The notes: generated by a model not told the origin, from the sequence alone. A stretch of DNA of 64,000 nucleotides from Phycicoccus sp. CSK15P-2 (GCF_016888005.1 NZ_JAFDVE010000016.1:18711-82710), one strand, 5' to 3'. Positions 16,617 to 25,702 are shown, counted from the stretch's first letter. Made by a program: numbers and translations.

Positions 16617-17758
16617 CCTGGCTCCAGGCCCTCGTGCCGATCGGGGTCTTCCTCGGCTTCCTGGCGTTCGTCTGGCACCGGCTCGCCGTCGCACCCCGCT
16701 GGGGTCGTCGGTGGGTGCCCTGGCTCGTCGCGGTCGTCCTGGCCGCGCTGTTCGCCGCCCTCCTCGTCCAGTTCGACGTCTGGGGCGGTCGCTGGAGTCC
16801 GGACACGATGCGCCCGGTCGCCTGGACCGGGGCGGCGTTCCTCGCGACGTGCCTGTACCTCTTCCTCGGTCTCGTCACCGCGTGGGCGCTCTCCGTCATC
16901 CTGTGGCTGTTCCGGTGGCGCCACGGGCACGGTTCGGACGGGCGGCGTCGGCTGAACCGCGTCACGTCACCGCTCGTCGCCGCGCTGGCCGTCGGCCTCA
17001 CCGGGTACGGCGCGTGGGAGGCGAGCCGCCCGGCCGTGACCACGGTCGAGGTCTCCTCGCCGCAGCTCCCGGCCGCGTTCGACGGCACCCGGGTCGCACT
17101 GCTCACCGACCTCCACGCGGGCGCCGTCCGGAGCGCCGCCTTCACGCGGAAGGTCGTCGACCTCACCAACGCCCAGCGGCCGGACCTCGTCGTCATCGCC
17201 GGCGACCTCGTCGACGGCCGCGCCGAGCGGTACGCCCAGGAGGTCGCCCCACTCGCCGACCTCGAGGCACCGCTCGGGGTCTACGTCACGACCGGCAACC
17301 ACGAGATGTACCGGGACACCGCGAACTGGGTCGCGGCCTTCGAGGAGCTCGGGCTGCGCGTCCTGCGCAACGAGTCGGTGCCGCTCGAGCGCGACGGCGA
17401 GCGGGTCGACCTCGTCGGGGTGCACGACTACAGCGGTGACGGCCCGTTCGCCCCCGACTACGACGCCGCCCTGGCCGGCACCGAGCCCGGCCGGTTCTCG
17501 CTCATGTCAGCCCACCAACCGCGCCAGGCGCTCGCCCTCGAGGGCCGCGGCGTCGACCTCCAGCTCTCCGGTCACACCCACGGCGGACAGCTGTGGCCAC
17601 TGCGCTACCTCGTGCCGTTCCAGCAGCCGATGGTCGACGGCCTCGCGACCGTGGGCGACGTCCCCGTCGTCACCTCCCGGGGAGCCGGCGCCTGGGGCCC
17701 CGCCGTCCGCGTGCTCGCGCCACCGGAGGTTCCGGTCGTCACCCTGAGACGTTCATGA
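16613..17758 (+). CDS. Membrane-anchored metallophosphoesterase
   Basis: Calcineurin-like phosphoesterase of 381 residues, related to YkuE/YaeI-type enzymes. The N-terminal 140 residues form about four membrane helices; the catalytic domain has DLHAG (about 165), GDLVDG (about 200), GNHEMY (about 227) and SGHTHGGQLWP (about 322), the metal-binding set. Physiological substrate is unknown; some relatives act on UDP-sugars or lipids. Start and stop overlap both neighbours by ATGA, so its expression is tied to gpx and tag. Confidence 0.9.
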   Translation: MTWLQALVPIGVFLGFLAFVWHRLAVAPRWGRRWVPWLVAVVLAALFAALLVQFDVWGGRWSPDTMRPVAWTGAAFLATCLYLFLGLVTAWALSVILWLFRWRHGHGSDGRRRLNRVTSPLVAALAVGLTGYGAWEASRPAVTTVEVSSPQLPAAFDGTRVALLTDLHAGAVRSAAFTRKVVDLTNAQRPDLVVIAGDLVDGRAERYAQEVAPLADLEAPLGVYVTTGNHEMYRDTANWVAAFEELGLRVLRNESVPLERDGERVDLVGVHDYSGDGPFAPDYDAALAGTEPGRFSLMSAHQPRQALALEGRGVDLQLSGHTHGGQLWPLRYLVPFQQPMVDGLATVGDVPVVTSRGAGAWGPAVRVLAPPEVPVVTLRRS

Positions 17759-18354
17759 CGGGCGTCGTCGTCGGGGACGACGGGCTCGCCCGTCCCGCCT
17801 GGGCCGCCATCGACCCCCTGCTGCAGGAGTACTACGACACCGAGTGGGGCATGCCGGTGCGTGACGAGCGGGGCGTGTTCGAGCGGCTCTCGCTCGAGGC
17901 CTTCCAGTCCGGCCTGTCCTGGGCGACGATCCTGCGCAAGCGGCCGGCCTTCCGGGCCGCCTTCGCCGGATTCGACCCGGACACCGTCGCCGCCTACGGC
18001 GACACGGAGGTCGAACGCCTGCTCGCGGACGCCGGCATCGTCCGCAACCGCGCCAAGGTCCTCGCGACCCTGACCAACGCCCGGGCCACCCTGGCGCTGC
18101 GGGACGACCCGGACGGCGACCTCTCGGCCTTCGTCTGGTCCTTCCGCCCAGCCGAGACGCCCCGGCCGCGAACCCATGCCGAGGTCCCGACGACCTCACC
18201 GGAGTCGGTAGCGCTCAGCAAGGGCCTCAAGCGCAAGGGCTTCGCCTTCGTCGGCCCCACGACGATGTTCGCCCTCATGGAGGCCATCGGCATCGTCGAC
18301 ACCCATCTGCTCGACAGCCACCGCCGCGGCTCGTCCGGCATCTGGCCCGGCTGA
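17755..18354 (+). CDS. tag: DNA-3-methyladenine glycosylase I, lacking usual zinc ligands
   Basis: Excises 3-methyladenine from DNA. It is 199 residues with the family blocks PLLQEYYDTEWGMPV, FQSGLSWATILRKRPAFRAAF, LSAFVWSF and FVGPTTMFALMEAIGIVDTH. Compared with E. coli Tag, the Cys near residue 4, the His of YHD-EWG (Tyr here) and the C-terminal Cys are absent, so the zinc snap is probably not formed, although the last His (DTH) remains. Base-binding residues look intact, so activity is still likely. Confidence 0.9.
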   Translation: MTGVVVGDDGLARPAWAAIDPLLQEYYDTEWGMPVRDERGVFERLSLEAFQSGLSWATILRKRPAFRAAFAGFDPDTVAAYGDTEVERLLADAGIVRNRAKVLATLTNARATLALRDDPDGDLSAFVWSFRPAETPRPRTHAEVPTTSPESVALSKGLKRKGFAFVGPTTMFALMEAIGIVDTHLLDSHRRGSSGIWPG

Positions 18355-18395
18355 CCTCCGCCCGACCACGGATCGTCCGGCATCCCGCCCGGCTG
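18331..18395. repeat. Echo of tag 3' end in its downstream region
   Basis: The last 23 bases of tag before the end of its stop region (18331-18353, starting TCGTCCGGCATC) reappear at 18373-18395 with two mismatches, 42 bases further on. It is outside the coding sequence. Confidence 0.6.
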
Positions 18396-18401
18396 TCACG
18401 C

Positions 18402-18476
18402 TGCCTGACGACGAGAGTGCGAGACACGCCGGGTTCCGGCTCGGATGCTCCGCATGTCGCGCATCCTCGTCAGGCA
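18402..18476. repeat. Long imperfect inverted repeat downstream of tag
   Basis: TGCCTGACGA (18402-18411) pairs with TCGTCAGGCA (18467-18476). Inside, TGCGAGACA pairs with TGTCGCGCA with one mismatch. It could end tag transcription or be a REP-like element. Confidence 0.5.
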
Positions 18477-18498
18477 TCCGCCGGTTCCACGCACGGCT

Positions 18499-18554
18499 CG
18501 AGGCCCGGACGACAAGCGTGTCCGGGCCTCGACTGGTCTGTGGAGCTGAGGGGA
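18499..18554 (-). repeat. Second copy of tRNA-Ala 3' end plus terminator hairpin
   Basis: A 12-bp hairpin (arms CGAGGCCCGGAC and GTCCGGGCCTCG, 9-base loop) followed by 23 bases (18532-18554) identical to 18647-18669, which include the last bases of tRNA-Ala. The copy is offset by exactly 115 bases from the functional one. No tRNA 5' half is present. Confidence 0.75.
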
Positions 18555-18610
18555 CCCCGCCGTCCTCGCTCCGCTGCGGCGGCTCCTCGAATCACTCTGC
18601 CCGATAACGC

Positions 18611-18649
18611 AGTACGGGACCGGACGAAAAGCATGTCCGGTCCCGTACT
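18611..18649 (-). terminator. Terminator hairpin of tRNA-Ala
   Basis: Perfect 15-bp arms AGTACGGGACCGGAC and GTCCGGTCCCGTACT with loop ATGCTTTTC read on the minus strand. It lies 6 bases past the tRNA 3' end. Confidence 0.75.
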
Positions 18650-18655
18650 GGTCTG

Positions 18656-18728
18656 TGGAGCTGAGGGGATTCGAACCCCTGACCCCCTCCATGCCATGGA
18701 GGTGCGCTACCAACTGCGCTACAGCCCC
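18656..18728 (-). tRNA. tRNA-Ala (GGC)
   Basis: Cloverleaf on the minus strand: acceptor GGGGCTG pairs with CAGCTCC, the D arm contains AGTTGGTAG, the anticodon stem CCTCC/GGAGG closes loop ATGGCAT with anticodon GGC, and the T arm is CAGGGGTTCGAATCCCCTC-like with TTCGAAT loop. Discriminator is A at 18656; CCA is not encoded. Confidence 0.95.
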
Positions 18729-18758
18729 GAGTGGGTGACCCCCGCAGGGGCGTCGGCG

Positions 18759-18787
18759 AGTCTACCCACGCCTCCGCGCTCCCCCAA
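18759..18787 (-). promoter_or_regulatory. Promoter of tRNA-Ala
   Basis: On the minus strand, TTGGGG (18787-18782), a 17-base spacer and TAGACT (18764-18759), about 31 bases upstream of the tRNA 5' end. Confidence 0.6.
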
Positions 18788-18794
18788 ATCGCCC

Positions 18795-19448
18795 CTACGT
18801 GCGCATCGTGGGGTCGGATGCGGCCGGCTCGGCCGAGGCGTTCCACGTCCGCAGGAACCACCCGCGCCGCCCTTCGACGACCTCTGCCCAGTGGCAGTTG
18901 CCCAGCCCGCCGAGCATCCGAAGTGCGCTCGGGACGTCGAGCCCGAGCAGGTGCGCGACGATCATCCGGCCGGCCATACCGTGGGTCGACAGCACCACGC
19001 ACTCCCCCGCGGCGGCCTGGGCGAGCACGTCGTCCACGGCCGGCCCGACGCGGTCGCGCACGTCCGCGAGCGACTCCCCACCACCGGGTCTGCGGACGTC
19101 CTCACCGGCCCGCAGGGCGGCATGCTCCTCGGGCCACTCCCGGACGATCTCGTCGTTGGTCAGCCCCTGCCACGCGCCCGCGTGGATCTCGCGTAGCCGC
19201 GGGTCGTCGACGATCGGGACCCCGGCCGTCGCCGCGACACTCTCGCCCGTGTGCCGGGCCCGCTGGAGGTCGGAGGTGACGACCCGGACCGGCCCGAGCG
19301 CCGCGACCGCCGCGCCCGCCCGCATCACCTGCTGCTCCCCGAGCTCGGACAACGGACTGTCGAGCTGGCCCTGCCAGACCCCGGCGGCGTTGTGCGTGGT
19401 CTCCCCGTGCCGGAGGACGACGAGCCGTCGGGAGCCCCCGCCGCTCAC
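18795..19448 (-). CDS. Histidine phosphatase (phosphoglycerate mutase family)
   Basis: Phosphatase of 217 residues with the phospho-His motif VLRHGETTHN and the second His in STHGMAGRM. Its position after nadD and rsfS matches the actinobacterial gene often annotated as glucosyl-3-phosphoglycerate phosphatase (gpgP), but substrate cannot be proven here. GTG 19448 overlaps the rsfS stop by GTGA. Confidence 0.88.
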   Translation of the reverse strand: MSGGGSRRLVVLRHGETTHNAAGVWQGQLDSPLSELGEQQVMRAGAAVAALGPVRVVTSDLQRARHTGESVAATAGVPIVDDPRLREIHAGAWQGLTNDEIVREWPEEHAALRAGEDVRRPGGGESLADVRDRVGPAVDDVLAQAAAGECVVLSTHGMAGRMIVAHLLGLDVPSALRMLGGLGNCHWAEVVEGRRGWFLRTWNASAEPAASDPTMRT

Positions 19449-19825
19449 CGCCCGCCCTGCTCGGTGCCGAGTGCCCCGAGGTCGAGCGAAGGGCAGTCCT
19501 TCCACAGCCGTTCGAGCTCGTAGTACTCGCGCTCGTCGTCGTGCTGGACGTGCACGACGATGTCGGCGAAGTCGATGAGCACCCAGCGCCCTTCACGCTG
19601 GCCCTCGCGCCGGACGGGCTTGGCCCCGAGCCCGCGCAGGGTGTCCTCGATCTCGTCGACGATCGACCCGACCTGCCGCTCGGACTCCGCCGAGACGATG
19701 ACGAAGACGTCGGTGAGGGCCAGCTGGTCGGAGACGTCGATGCCGGAGATGGTCGTCGCCAGCTTGTCGGCGGCTGCCCCGGCGGCGGCCCGGGCGAGCT
19801 CGAGCGATCTGTCGGATGCGGTCAC
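19445..19825 (-). CDS. rsfS: Ribosome silencing factor RsfS
   Basis: Binds L14 of the 50S subunit and blocks subunit joining in starvation. It is 126 residues with [26 protein letters not shown] and the conserved [31 protein letters not shown] 19825 overlaps the nadD stop (GTGA) and its own stop overlaps the phosphatase gene; the three form a coupled operon. Confidence 0.94.
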   Translation of the reverse strand: MTASDRSLELARAAAGAAADKLATTISGIDVSDQLALTDVFVIVSAESERQVGSIVDEIEDTLRGLGAKPVRREGQREGRWVLIDFADIVVHVQHDDEREYYELERLWKDCPSLDLGALGTEQGGR

Positions 19826-20406
19826 GGTGCTCCTCGGTACAGGCGGTGCTTGGAGATGTACTGGACGACGCCGTCCGGCACGAGGTACCAGACCGGCGTC
19901 CCACCACGGACCCGCTCGCGGCAGTCCGTCGACGAGATGGCCATCGCGGGGACCTCCTGCAGGGTGACCCGGTCGGCGGGCAGCCCGAGCTCGCTCAGGA
20001 CGTACCCGGGTCGGGTGACACCGACGAAGTGGGCGAGCTCCCACAGCTCGTCGGCGTCCTTCCACGACAGGATCTGGGCCAGGGCATCGGCGCCGGTGAT
20101 GAAGAACAGCTCGGCGTCCGGACGCTCGGCGCGCAGGTCCCGCAGCGTGTCGACGGTGTAGGTGGGCCCGTCACGGTCGACGTCCACACGGGACACGGTG
20201 AAGCGCGGGTTGGAGGCCGTCGCGATGACGGTCATGAGGTAGCGGTCCTCGGCCGACGAGACCTCGCGGGCGTCCTTCTGCCAGGGCCGCCCGGTGGGGA
20301 CGAACACGACCTCGTCGAGGCCGAAGCGGGTCTGCACCTCGGAGGCGGCGACGAGGTGACCGTGGTGGACGGGGTCGAAGGTCCCGCCCATGACGCCCAG
20401 CCGCAC
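19822..20406 (-). CDS. nadD: Nicotinate-nucleotide adenylyltransferase
   Basis: NAD biosynthesis: NaMN + ATP to NaAD. It is 194 residues, with the nucleotidyltransferase motif [12 protein letters not shown] at the N-terminus, the substrate loop TGRPWQK and the late motif [13 protein letters not shown] 20406 is 11 bases after the stop of the small membrane protein. Confidence 0.94.
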   Translation of the reverse strand: MRLGVMGGTFDPVHHGHLVAASEVQTRFGLDEVVFVPTGRPWQKDAREVSSAEDRYLMTVIATASNPRFTVSRVDVDRDGPTYTVDTLRDLRAERPDAELFFITGADALAQILSWKDADELWELAHFVGVTRPGYVLSELGLPADRVTLQEVPAMAISSTDCRERVRGGTPVWYLVPDGVVQYISKHRLYRGAP

Positions 20407-20417
20407 GCGGCGCTCGC

Positions 20418-20639
20418 TCAGTGGTGCCCCGGGTGCTCGGGCCAGTGCGGCTCGTCCTCACCCTTCGACGGCGCCGCCGGCACCGGGTACTTGTACGCGG
20501 TGCCCCTGAAGGACCAGGTGACCCCGAGGAGCGCGGCGAACACGACGAGCGCGATCAGGCCGATGAGCCACGGTGGGATGGGCAGCTCGTGGTGAGCGGC
20601 TTCCTCGGCGGCGACGACGACGGTGGAGATGCTCGGCAT
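20418..20639 (-). CDS. Small single-pass membrane protein
   Basis: A 73-residue protein of unknown function: polar N-terminus, one transmembrane helix (about residues 23-43, [17 protein letters not shown]), then a soluble tail rich in Pro, Glu and His ([12 protein letters not shown]). ATG 20639 is preceded by TACGCT and 7 bases, so it is probably leaderless and begins the nadD operon. Confidence 0.75.
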   Translation of the reverse strand: MPSISTVVVAAEEAAHHELPIPPWLIGLIALVVFAALLGVTWSFRGTAYKYPVPAAPSKGEDEPHWPEHPGHH

Positions 20640-20646
20640 GTGGGCC

Positions 20647-20652
20647 AGCGTA
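20647..20652 (-). promoter_or_regulatory. -10 box for small membrane protein-nadD operon
   Basis: TACGCT on the minus strand, 7 bases before ATG 20639. Confidence 0.5.
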
Positions 20653-21174
20653 CCCGTCCGTTGTCCACGGATTTCGTCCACAGGGCTGTGCACGACAAGG
20701 GCCCCGAGCACCCCCGGCTGTGGACGACACGCCCGTCCTCGACGAGGCCTCGACTTTCTTCTCGGAACGGGTTGCCGGGGTGCCGTCCGACGACTACAAC
20801 TGTCCACGCGCCCCCTCGGCGGAGCACGGCCGGAACGTTCCGGTCGGGTCTCGTCCTGGGGGTGGGTCGATCGGATAACGGCACGTCGCCCCACGCCCCG
20901 GGTCTCTCGGAGCGAGGGCCGTGTACCTCCTTCTGTGGGTGCACGCCGCGCGCGACGGCGCGGGTGCTGCGGCCGACGGCCCGAGTCGAAGTCCGTCTCC
21001 TCACGGGGCGGCGCCACCGTCGCGTGGCAGACCTTGTGCGGTACGCCGCAGGGACCGACCGGCTCGACACCCGGCCGGCAGGGTGCCGGCGGGGGCCCCC
21101 GACCTCATACTCGGGGGCCCTCCGCCGCACAGGCGGTTCACGGCATCCCACGGGTCCCCCACAGGCACGCCATC

Positions 21175-21180
21175 TACCCT
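21175..21180 (+). promoter_or_regulatory. -10 box for leaderless glycosyltransferase gene
   Basis: TACCCT, then 7 bases, then ATG 21188. Confidence 0.5.
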
Positions 21181-21187
21181 TGATCCC

Positions 21188-22258
21188 ATGCCTGACTCCC
21201 CCATCGACCTCACGGTCGTCGTCCCGATGTACAACGAGCAGGAGGTCATCCCCCTGTTCGTGGAGCGGCTCCGGCCGCTGGCGGAGTCCTGGGGAGCCAC
21301 CTACGAGGTCCTCTGCGTCGACGACGGCTCGACCGACGCCACCCCCGTCCTCCTCCAGCGCCTGCGCCGGGAGTGGGACGCGGTGCGGGTCGTGCGGCTC
21401 CGCGCCAACGCCGGGCACCAGGCCGCCATCTCGGCCGGTCTGGCGCTCGCCCGTGGCCGGTACGTCGTGACGATCGACGCCGACCTGCAGGACCCGCCCG
21501 AGACGATCGGCGAGATGCTCCAGGTCGCCCGCGAGGAGGACGTCGACGTCGTGTACGGCGTCCGCGAGGACCGCTCCACCGACACCGCCTTCAAGCGCCT
21601 CTCCGCCCGCGCGTTCTACCGCTCCATCCGTGCCCTCTCGGACGTCGACGCGCACGTCGACGCGGGCGACTTCCGGCTGATGTCCCGGGCCACGGTCGAC
21701 GCCGTCAACGCGCTGCCCGAGCACAACCGCGTGCTGCGCCTCGTCGTCCCGGCGCTCGGCTTCCCCAACGCGTCCGTGGGCTACCGGCGCGAAGCGCGCG
21801 CCGCGGGCGAGTCCAAGTACCCCTTCTCCAAGATGGTGCGGCTGTCGGTGGACGCCGTCACCGGCTTCTCCACCGCGCCGCTGCGCTTCGCCACGTGGCT
21901 CGGGCTGATCGGCGGCGTCGCGGCCGCGGTCGTCCTCGTCTACGCGGTCATCGCGATGTGGGTCGGCAACACCCTCCCCGGCTGGACGTCCACGGTCGTC
22001 ATCGTCGCGGCCGTCGGGGCGGTGCAGCTGCTCGCCCTCGGCATCCTCGGCGAGTACGTCGGGCGCACCTACTCGGCCCTGCAGGCCAGGCCCGCGTACT
22101 TCGTCGCGCACGACAGCCTCGACCTCGCGGGCGCCGACCCCGCGCCGAGCCGCCCACACGTCGTGCCGGTGCGCGACGCCGAGGACGAGACCGGCGACAC
22201 CCGGTCCGGCGCCACCGAGCGGCCCCGGAAGGCCTCGGCGGGTCAGACCCGGATCTGA
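21188..22258 (+). CDS. Family 2 glycosyltransferase, DPM1/GtrB-like
   Basis: Polyprenyl-phosphate sugar transferase of 356 residues. The GT-A domain (about 1-240) starts [18 protein letters not shown], carries CVDDGSTD and the metal motif [10 protein letters not shown]; two membrane helices follow (about 235-260 and 270-295). A polar tail of about 55 residues is unusually long. Family members load glucose, mannose or aminosugars onto undecaprenyl phosphate. Its last 16 bases overlap the 3' end of convergent proA. Confidence 0.87.
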   Translation: MPDSPIDLTVVVPMYNEQEVIPLFVERLRPLAESWGATYEVLCVDDGSTDATPVLLQRLRREWDAVRVVRLRANAGHQAAISAGLALARGRYVVTIDADLQDPPETIGEMLQVAREEDVDVVYGVREDRSTDTAFKRLSARAFYRSIRALSDVDAHVDAGDFRLMSRATVDAVNALPEHNRVLRLVVPALGFPNASVGYRREARAAGESKYPFSKMVRLSVDAVTGFSTAPLRFATWLGLIGGVAAAVVLVYAVIAMWVGNTLPGWTSTVVIVAAVGAVQLLALGILGEYVGRTYSALQARPAYFVAHDSLDLAGADPAPSRPHVVPVRDAEDETGDTRSGATERPRKASAGQTRI

Positions 22259-23535
22259 CCGTCGCCTTCCACGACCCACTTCGTCGTCGTCAGCTCGGGC
22301 AGGGCCATCGGGCCCCGGGCGTGCAGCTTCTGGGTCGAGATGCCGATCTCGGCACCGAACCCGAACTCGCCGCCGTCGGTGAACCGGGTGCTCGCGTTGA
22401 CCATGACCGCGGCAGCGTCGACCTCGGCGGTGAACCTGCGGGCCACGGCACGGTCCTCGGTGACGACCGCCTCGGTGTGCCCGGAGCCGAAGCGCCGGAT
22501 GTGGGCGAGCGCGGCGTCGAGGTCGTCGACGACCCCGACCGACATCTCGAGGCCGTGGAACTCCGTGGCGAAGTGCTCGTCGGTGGCCGCGTCGTGGAGG
22601 ACTCCGGCCGCCTCGGCCGCCCGTCCGGCGGCGGCGTCGGTGTGCAGGGTCACGCCCTCGGCCGAGAGCGCCGCGAGCACCTTGGGGAGGAACGCGTCGG
22701 CGACCGCGCGGTGCACGAGGAGTGACTCGGCCGCGTTGCACACGCTCGGCCGGTGCGTCTTGGCGTTGACGGCGATGGCGAGGGCACGGTCGACGTCCGC
22801 GGCGGCGTCGACGTACACGTGGCAGTTGCCGACGCCGGTCTCGATGACGGGGACGGTGGAACCGGTGACGACGGCCTGGATGAGGTCCGCTCCCCCGCGT
22901 GGGATGAGGAGGTCGACCAGGCCCCGGGCGGTCATCAGGGCGCGTACGACGCCGTGGCCGCCCTCGAGCAGGCTCACCGCGTCGGCCGGGAGGCCGTGCG
23001 CCTCGAGCGCCGCACGGAGTACCCGGACGGTGGCGCGGTTGGTCTCCTGGGCGGCGCTGCCACCGCGCAGGACGACGGCGTTGCCGGACTTCAGGCCGAG
23101 CCCGGCGGCGTCGACGGTGACGTTCGGGCGGGCCTCGTAGATCATCCCGACGACCCCCATCGGCACCCGCACCTGGCGGATCTGCAGACCGTTGGCGAGG
23201 GTGGAGCCCCGCACGACCTCGCCGACCGGGTCGGGCAGACCGGCGACGTCGCGCAGCGCCTGTGCGACGGCGGCGACACGTGCCGGGTCGAGCCGCAGCC
23301 GGTCCTGGAGGCTCTCGGCCATCCCCTGCTCACGGCCGCGCGCGAGGTCGGCCGAGTTTCCCTCGACAACCTCGTCGGTGGCGGCCTCGAAGGCGTCGGC
23401 CAGCGCGTGGAGGGCGGCGTCCTTCTCGGCGCGGGAGAGCAGGGCGAGCCGGCGGGCGGCGCTGCGGGCGGACTCGGCGACGACGCGGACCTGCTCGACG
23501 TCCGCGGGGTCGATGTCGGTGACGCTCTCGGGCAT
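22243..23535 (-). CDS. proA: Gamma-glutamyl phosphate reductase
   Basis: Second step of proline synthesis, reducing glutamyl-5-phosphate to the semialdehyde. It is 430 residues with [20 protein letters not shown], the catalytic Cys in [14 protein letters not shown] and [22 protein letters not shown] 23535 follows TACCCT by 6 bases, indicating a leaderless mRNA. It is separated from proB by pdxY on the other strand, an insertion into the usual obgE-proB-proA order. Confidence 0.95.
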   Translation of the reverse strand: MPESVTDIDPADVEQVRVVAESARSAARRLALLSRAEKDAALHALADAFEAATDEVVEGNSADLARGREQGMAESLQDRLRLDPARVAAVAQALRDVAGLPDPVGEVVRGSTLANGLQIRQVRVPMGVVGMIYEARPNVTVDAAGLGLKSGNAVVLRGGSAAQETNRATVRVLRAALEAHGLPADAVSLLEGGHGVVRALMTARGLVDLLIPRGGADLIQAVVTGSTVPVIETGVGNCHVYVDAAADVDRALAIAVNAKTHRPSVCNAAESLLVHRAVADAFLPKVLAALSAEGVTLHTDAAAGRAAEAAGVLHDAATDEHFATEFHGLEMSVGVVDDLDAALAHIRRFGSGHTEAVVTEDRAVARRFTAEVDAAAVMVNASTRFTDGGEFGFGAEIGISTQKLHARGPMALPELTTTKWVVEGDGQIRV

Positions 23536-23541
23536 GCCCCA

Positions 23542-23547
23542 AGGGTA
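23542..23547 (-). promoter_or_regulatory. -10 box for leaderless proA
   Basis: TACCCT on the minus strand, 6 bases before ATG 23535. Confidence 0.5.
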
Positions 23548-23693
23548 GGCGCGTCCGCCGATGACGGGCACTCGCGGTCATGAGGTGAGCCGTGGAGCCC
23601 CGGGCCCCACCGGGTGGGCCCCCGGAGCCCCGGCGGCACCTCCCGGCCCCCCCCGCGCGCGAGCCGTGGACGACCGTGGAAGGATGGTCCGCC

Positions 23694-24548
23694 GTGACGA
23701 CGATCCTGTCCATCCAGTCCTCCGTCGCGTACGGCCACGTCGGCAACAGCGCGGCGGTGTTCCCGCTCCAGCGGCTCGGCGTCGAGGTCTGGCCGGTACA
23801 CACGGTGCACTTCTCCAACCACACCGGCTACGGGGCGTGGCGCGGGCCGCTCATGCCCGCCGACGACGTCCGCGAGGTCGTGACCGGAGTCGAGGAGCGC
23901 GAGGCGCTGGGCGAGGTCGACGCCGTGCTCTCCGGCTACCAGGGTGGCGAGGAGATCGGCGAGGTCATCCTCGACGCCGTCGCGCGGACCAAGGCCGCGA
24001 ACCCGTCGGCCATCTACGCCTGCGACCCGGTGATGGGCAACGCGACGTCGGGATGCTTCGTCCACCCGGCCATCCCGGTGCTGCTCCGCGAGAAGGTCGT
24101 CCCGCAGGCCGACCTCATCACCCCGAACCAGTTCGAGCTCGGCTTCCTCACCGAGACCGGTCCGGGCGACCTGGACTCGACGCTGGCGTCGGTCGAGGCG
24201 GCGCGGGCGATGGGGCCGTCGACGGTGCTCGTCACGTCGGTGCTGCGCCCGGACCGCCCGGCGGACACCATCGAGATGCTCGCGGTCCACGGCGACGGTG
24301 CATGGGTCGTGCGCACCCCGCAGCTGCCGCTCAAGGCCAACGGCTCGGGGGACGTCACCGCCGCGCTCTTCATGGCCCACCTGCTGCGCACCGGGGATGC
24401 CGGCGAGGCGCTCGGCCGGACGGTGTCGTCGGTGTTCGACCTGCTGCAGCGCACGCTCGACTCCGGCCGGCGCGAGCTGCAGCTCGTACAGAGCCAGGAC
24501 GAGATCGCGAACCCGCGGATGCAGTTCGAGGTCGAGCGCCTCCACTGA
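23694..24548 (+). CDS. pdxY: Pyridoxal kinase
   Basis: Vitamin B6 salvage: pyridoxal + ATP to PLP. It is 284 residues of the ribokinase-like PdxY family, starting TTILSIQSSVAYGHVGNSAA, with DLITPNQFELGFLT and the anion-hole/catalytic KANGSGDVTAALFMAHLL. GTG 23694 gives the family start; the reading frame extends 5' but without support. GGAAGGA precedes it. It is convergent with proB. Confidence 0.92.
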   Translation: MTTILSIQSSVAYGHVGNSAAVFPLQRLGVEVWPVHTVHFSNHTGYGAWRGPLMPADDVREVVTGVEEREALGEVDAVLSGYQGGEEIGEVILDAVARTKAANPSAIYACDPVMGNATSGCFVHPAIPVLLREKVVPQADLITPNQFELGFLTETGPGDLDSTLASVEAARAMGPSTVLVTSVLRPDRPADTIEMLAVHGDGAWVVRTPQLPLKANGSGDVTAALFMAHLLRTGDAGEALGRTVSSVFDLLQRTLDSGRRELQLVQSQDEIANPRMQFEVERLH

Positions 24549-24563
24549 GGCCCCCGAGGAGGG

Positions 24564-25697
24564 TCAGAGGACGACGAGGTCGTCGCGGTGGACGACCTCC
24601 CGCTCGTACTCCGGGCCGAGCTCGCGGGCGAGCTCGTACGTCGAGCGGCCGAGCAGGCGGGGCAGCTCGCCGGACGCGAAGTTGACCAACCCGCGGGCGA
24701 TGACGGTGCCGTCGGCCGCGCAGACGTCGACGGCGTCCCCCGCGGCGAACGAGCCGGTGACCTCGACGATCCCGGCCGGCAGGAGCGACTTGCGGCGCAC
24801 CGTGACGGCCTCGACGGCGCCGTCGTCGAGGACGAGCCGGCCACGGGCAGTCGTCGCGTGCGCCAGCCAGCGCTTGCGGGAGGCGCGGGTCGCGGCAGCC
24901 GGCGCGAAGACGGTCCCGAGATCCGCACCGTCCAGCGCCCGGCGGACGTCCGGCAGCCGGGTGAGCAGGGTCGGAACACCCGCCGACCCGACGATCCCGG
25001 CGGCCTCGACCTTGGTGACCATGCCGCCGCTGCCGACCGACGAGCCGGTGCCGCCGATCGTCACGGCGTCGAGGTCCGACGGCTGCGCGACGAAGGGCAC
25101 CCGGCGTGACCCCGCGCGGGACGGCGGACCGTCGTGGAGCGCGTCGACGTCGGTGAGCAGGACCAGCCCGTCCGCACCGACGAGGTCGGCGACGAGCGCC
25201 GCGAGCCGGTCGTTGTCGCCGAACCGGATCTCCTGGGTCGCCACGGTGTCGTTCTCGTTGACGATGGGCACGATGCCGAGCTCGAGCAGGCGCTCGAGGG
25301 TGCGCCGGGCGTTCGTGTAGTGGCTGCGGCGGGTCGTGTCGTCGGCCGTGAGCAGGACCTGCCCCACGGTCAGCCCGTGACCCGAGAACGCGGCCTGGTA
25401 GGCCGCCACGAGCGCACCCTGGCCGACGGACGCCGCCGCCTGCTGCGTCGCGAGGTCGGACGGCCGGCGCGCCAGCCCGAGCGGGCCGATGCCCGCCGCG
25501 ATGGCACCGGAGGAGACGAGGACCACCTGACGGCCGGAGGCCCGCCGCTCGGCGAGGACGTCGACCAGCGCGGTCAGGGCGTCGAGGTCGAGCGACCCGC
25601 CGTCGACGCTGGTCAGCGACGACGACCCGACCTTGACGACGAGCCGCCGGGCCGCTCCGAGATCGCGGCGCAGCCGAGCGGCGGTGTCGTCGGCCAC
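24564..25697 (-). CDS. proB: Glutamate 5-kinase
   Basis: First step of proline synthesis. It is 377 residues: amino-acid kinase domain (about 1-260; VVKVGSSSLT, VSSGAIAAGIG, NENDTVATQEIRFGDNDRL, GTGSSVGSGGMVTKVEAA) and a C-terminal PUA domain (about 280-365). Feedback inhibition by proline is known for the family. GTG 25697 is 5 bases from the obgE stop. Confidence 0.95.
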   Translation of the reverse strand: MADDTAARLRRDLGAARRLVVKVGSSSLTSVDGGSLDLDALTALVDVLAERRASGRQVVLVSSGAIAAGIGPLGLARRPSDLATQQAAASVGQGALVAAYQAAFSGHGLTVGQVLLTADDTTRRSHYTNARRTLERLLELGIVPIVNENDTVATQEIRFGDNDRLAALVADLVGADGLVLLTDVDALHDGPPSRAGSRRVPFVAQPSDLDAVTIGGTGSSVGSGGMVTKVEAAGIVGSAGVPTLLTRLPDVRRALDGADLGTVFAPAAATRASRKRWLAHATTARGRLVLDDGAVEAVTVRRKSLLPAGIVEVTGSFAAGDAVDVCAADGTVIARGLVNFASGELPRLLGRSTYELARELGPEYEREVVHRDDLVVL

Positions 25698-25702
25698 CGG
25701 CC

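Larger units (their letters stand above)
20640..21187. other. Divergent intergenic region, no recognised gene
   Basis: About 550 bases between divergent starts. It holds both -10 boxes (20647-20652 minus, 21175-21180 plus), a perfect 14-base palindrome CCGGAACGTTCCGG (20830-20843) and GC-rich inverted repeats near 21095-21125. No ORF has support. Confidence 0.5.

Noticed and set aside
18499..18728. Integrated element at tRNA-Ala
   Set aside because: Only 115 bases separate the copies and no integrase or foreign gene is present; at most a remnant.
18417..19196. Plus-strand frame containing VCGAEGIRTPDPLHAMEVRYQ-like peptide
   Set aside because: This peptide is the known false translation of the tRNA-Ala reverse strand.
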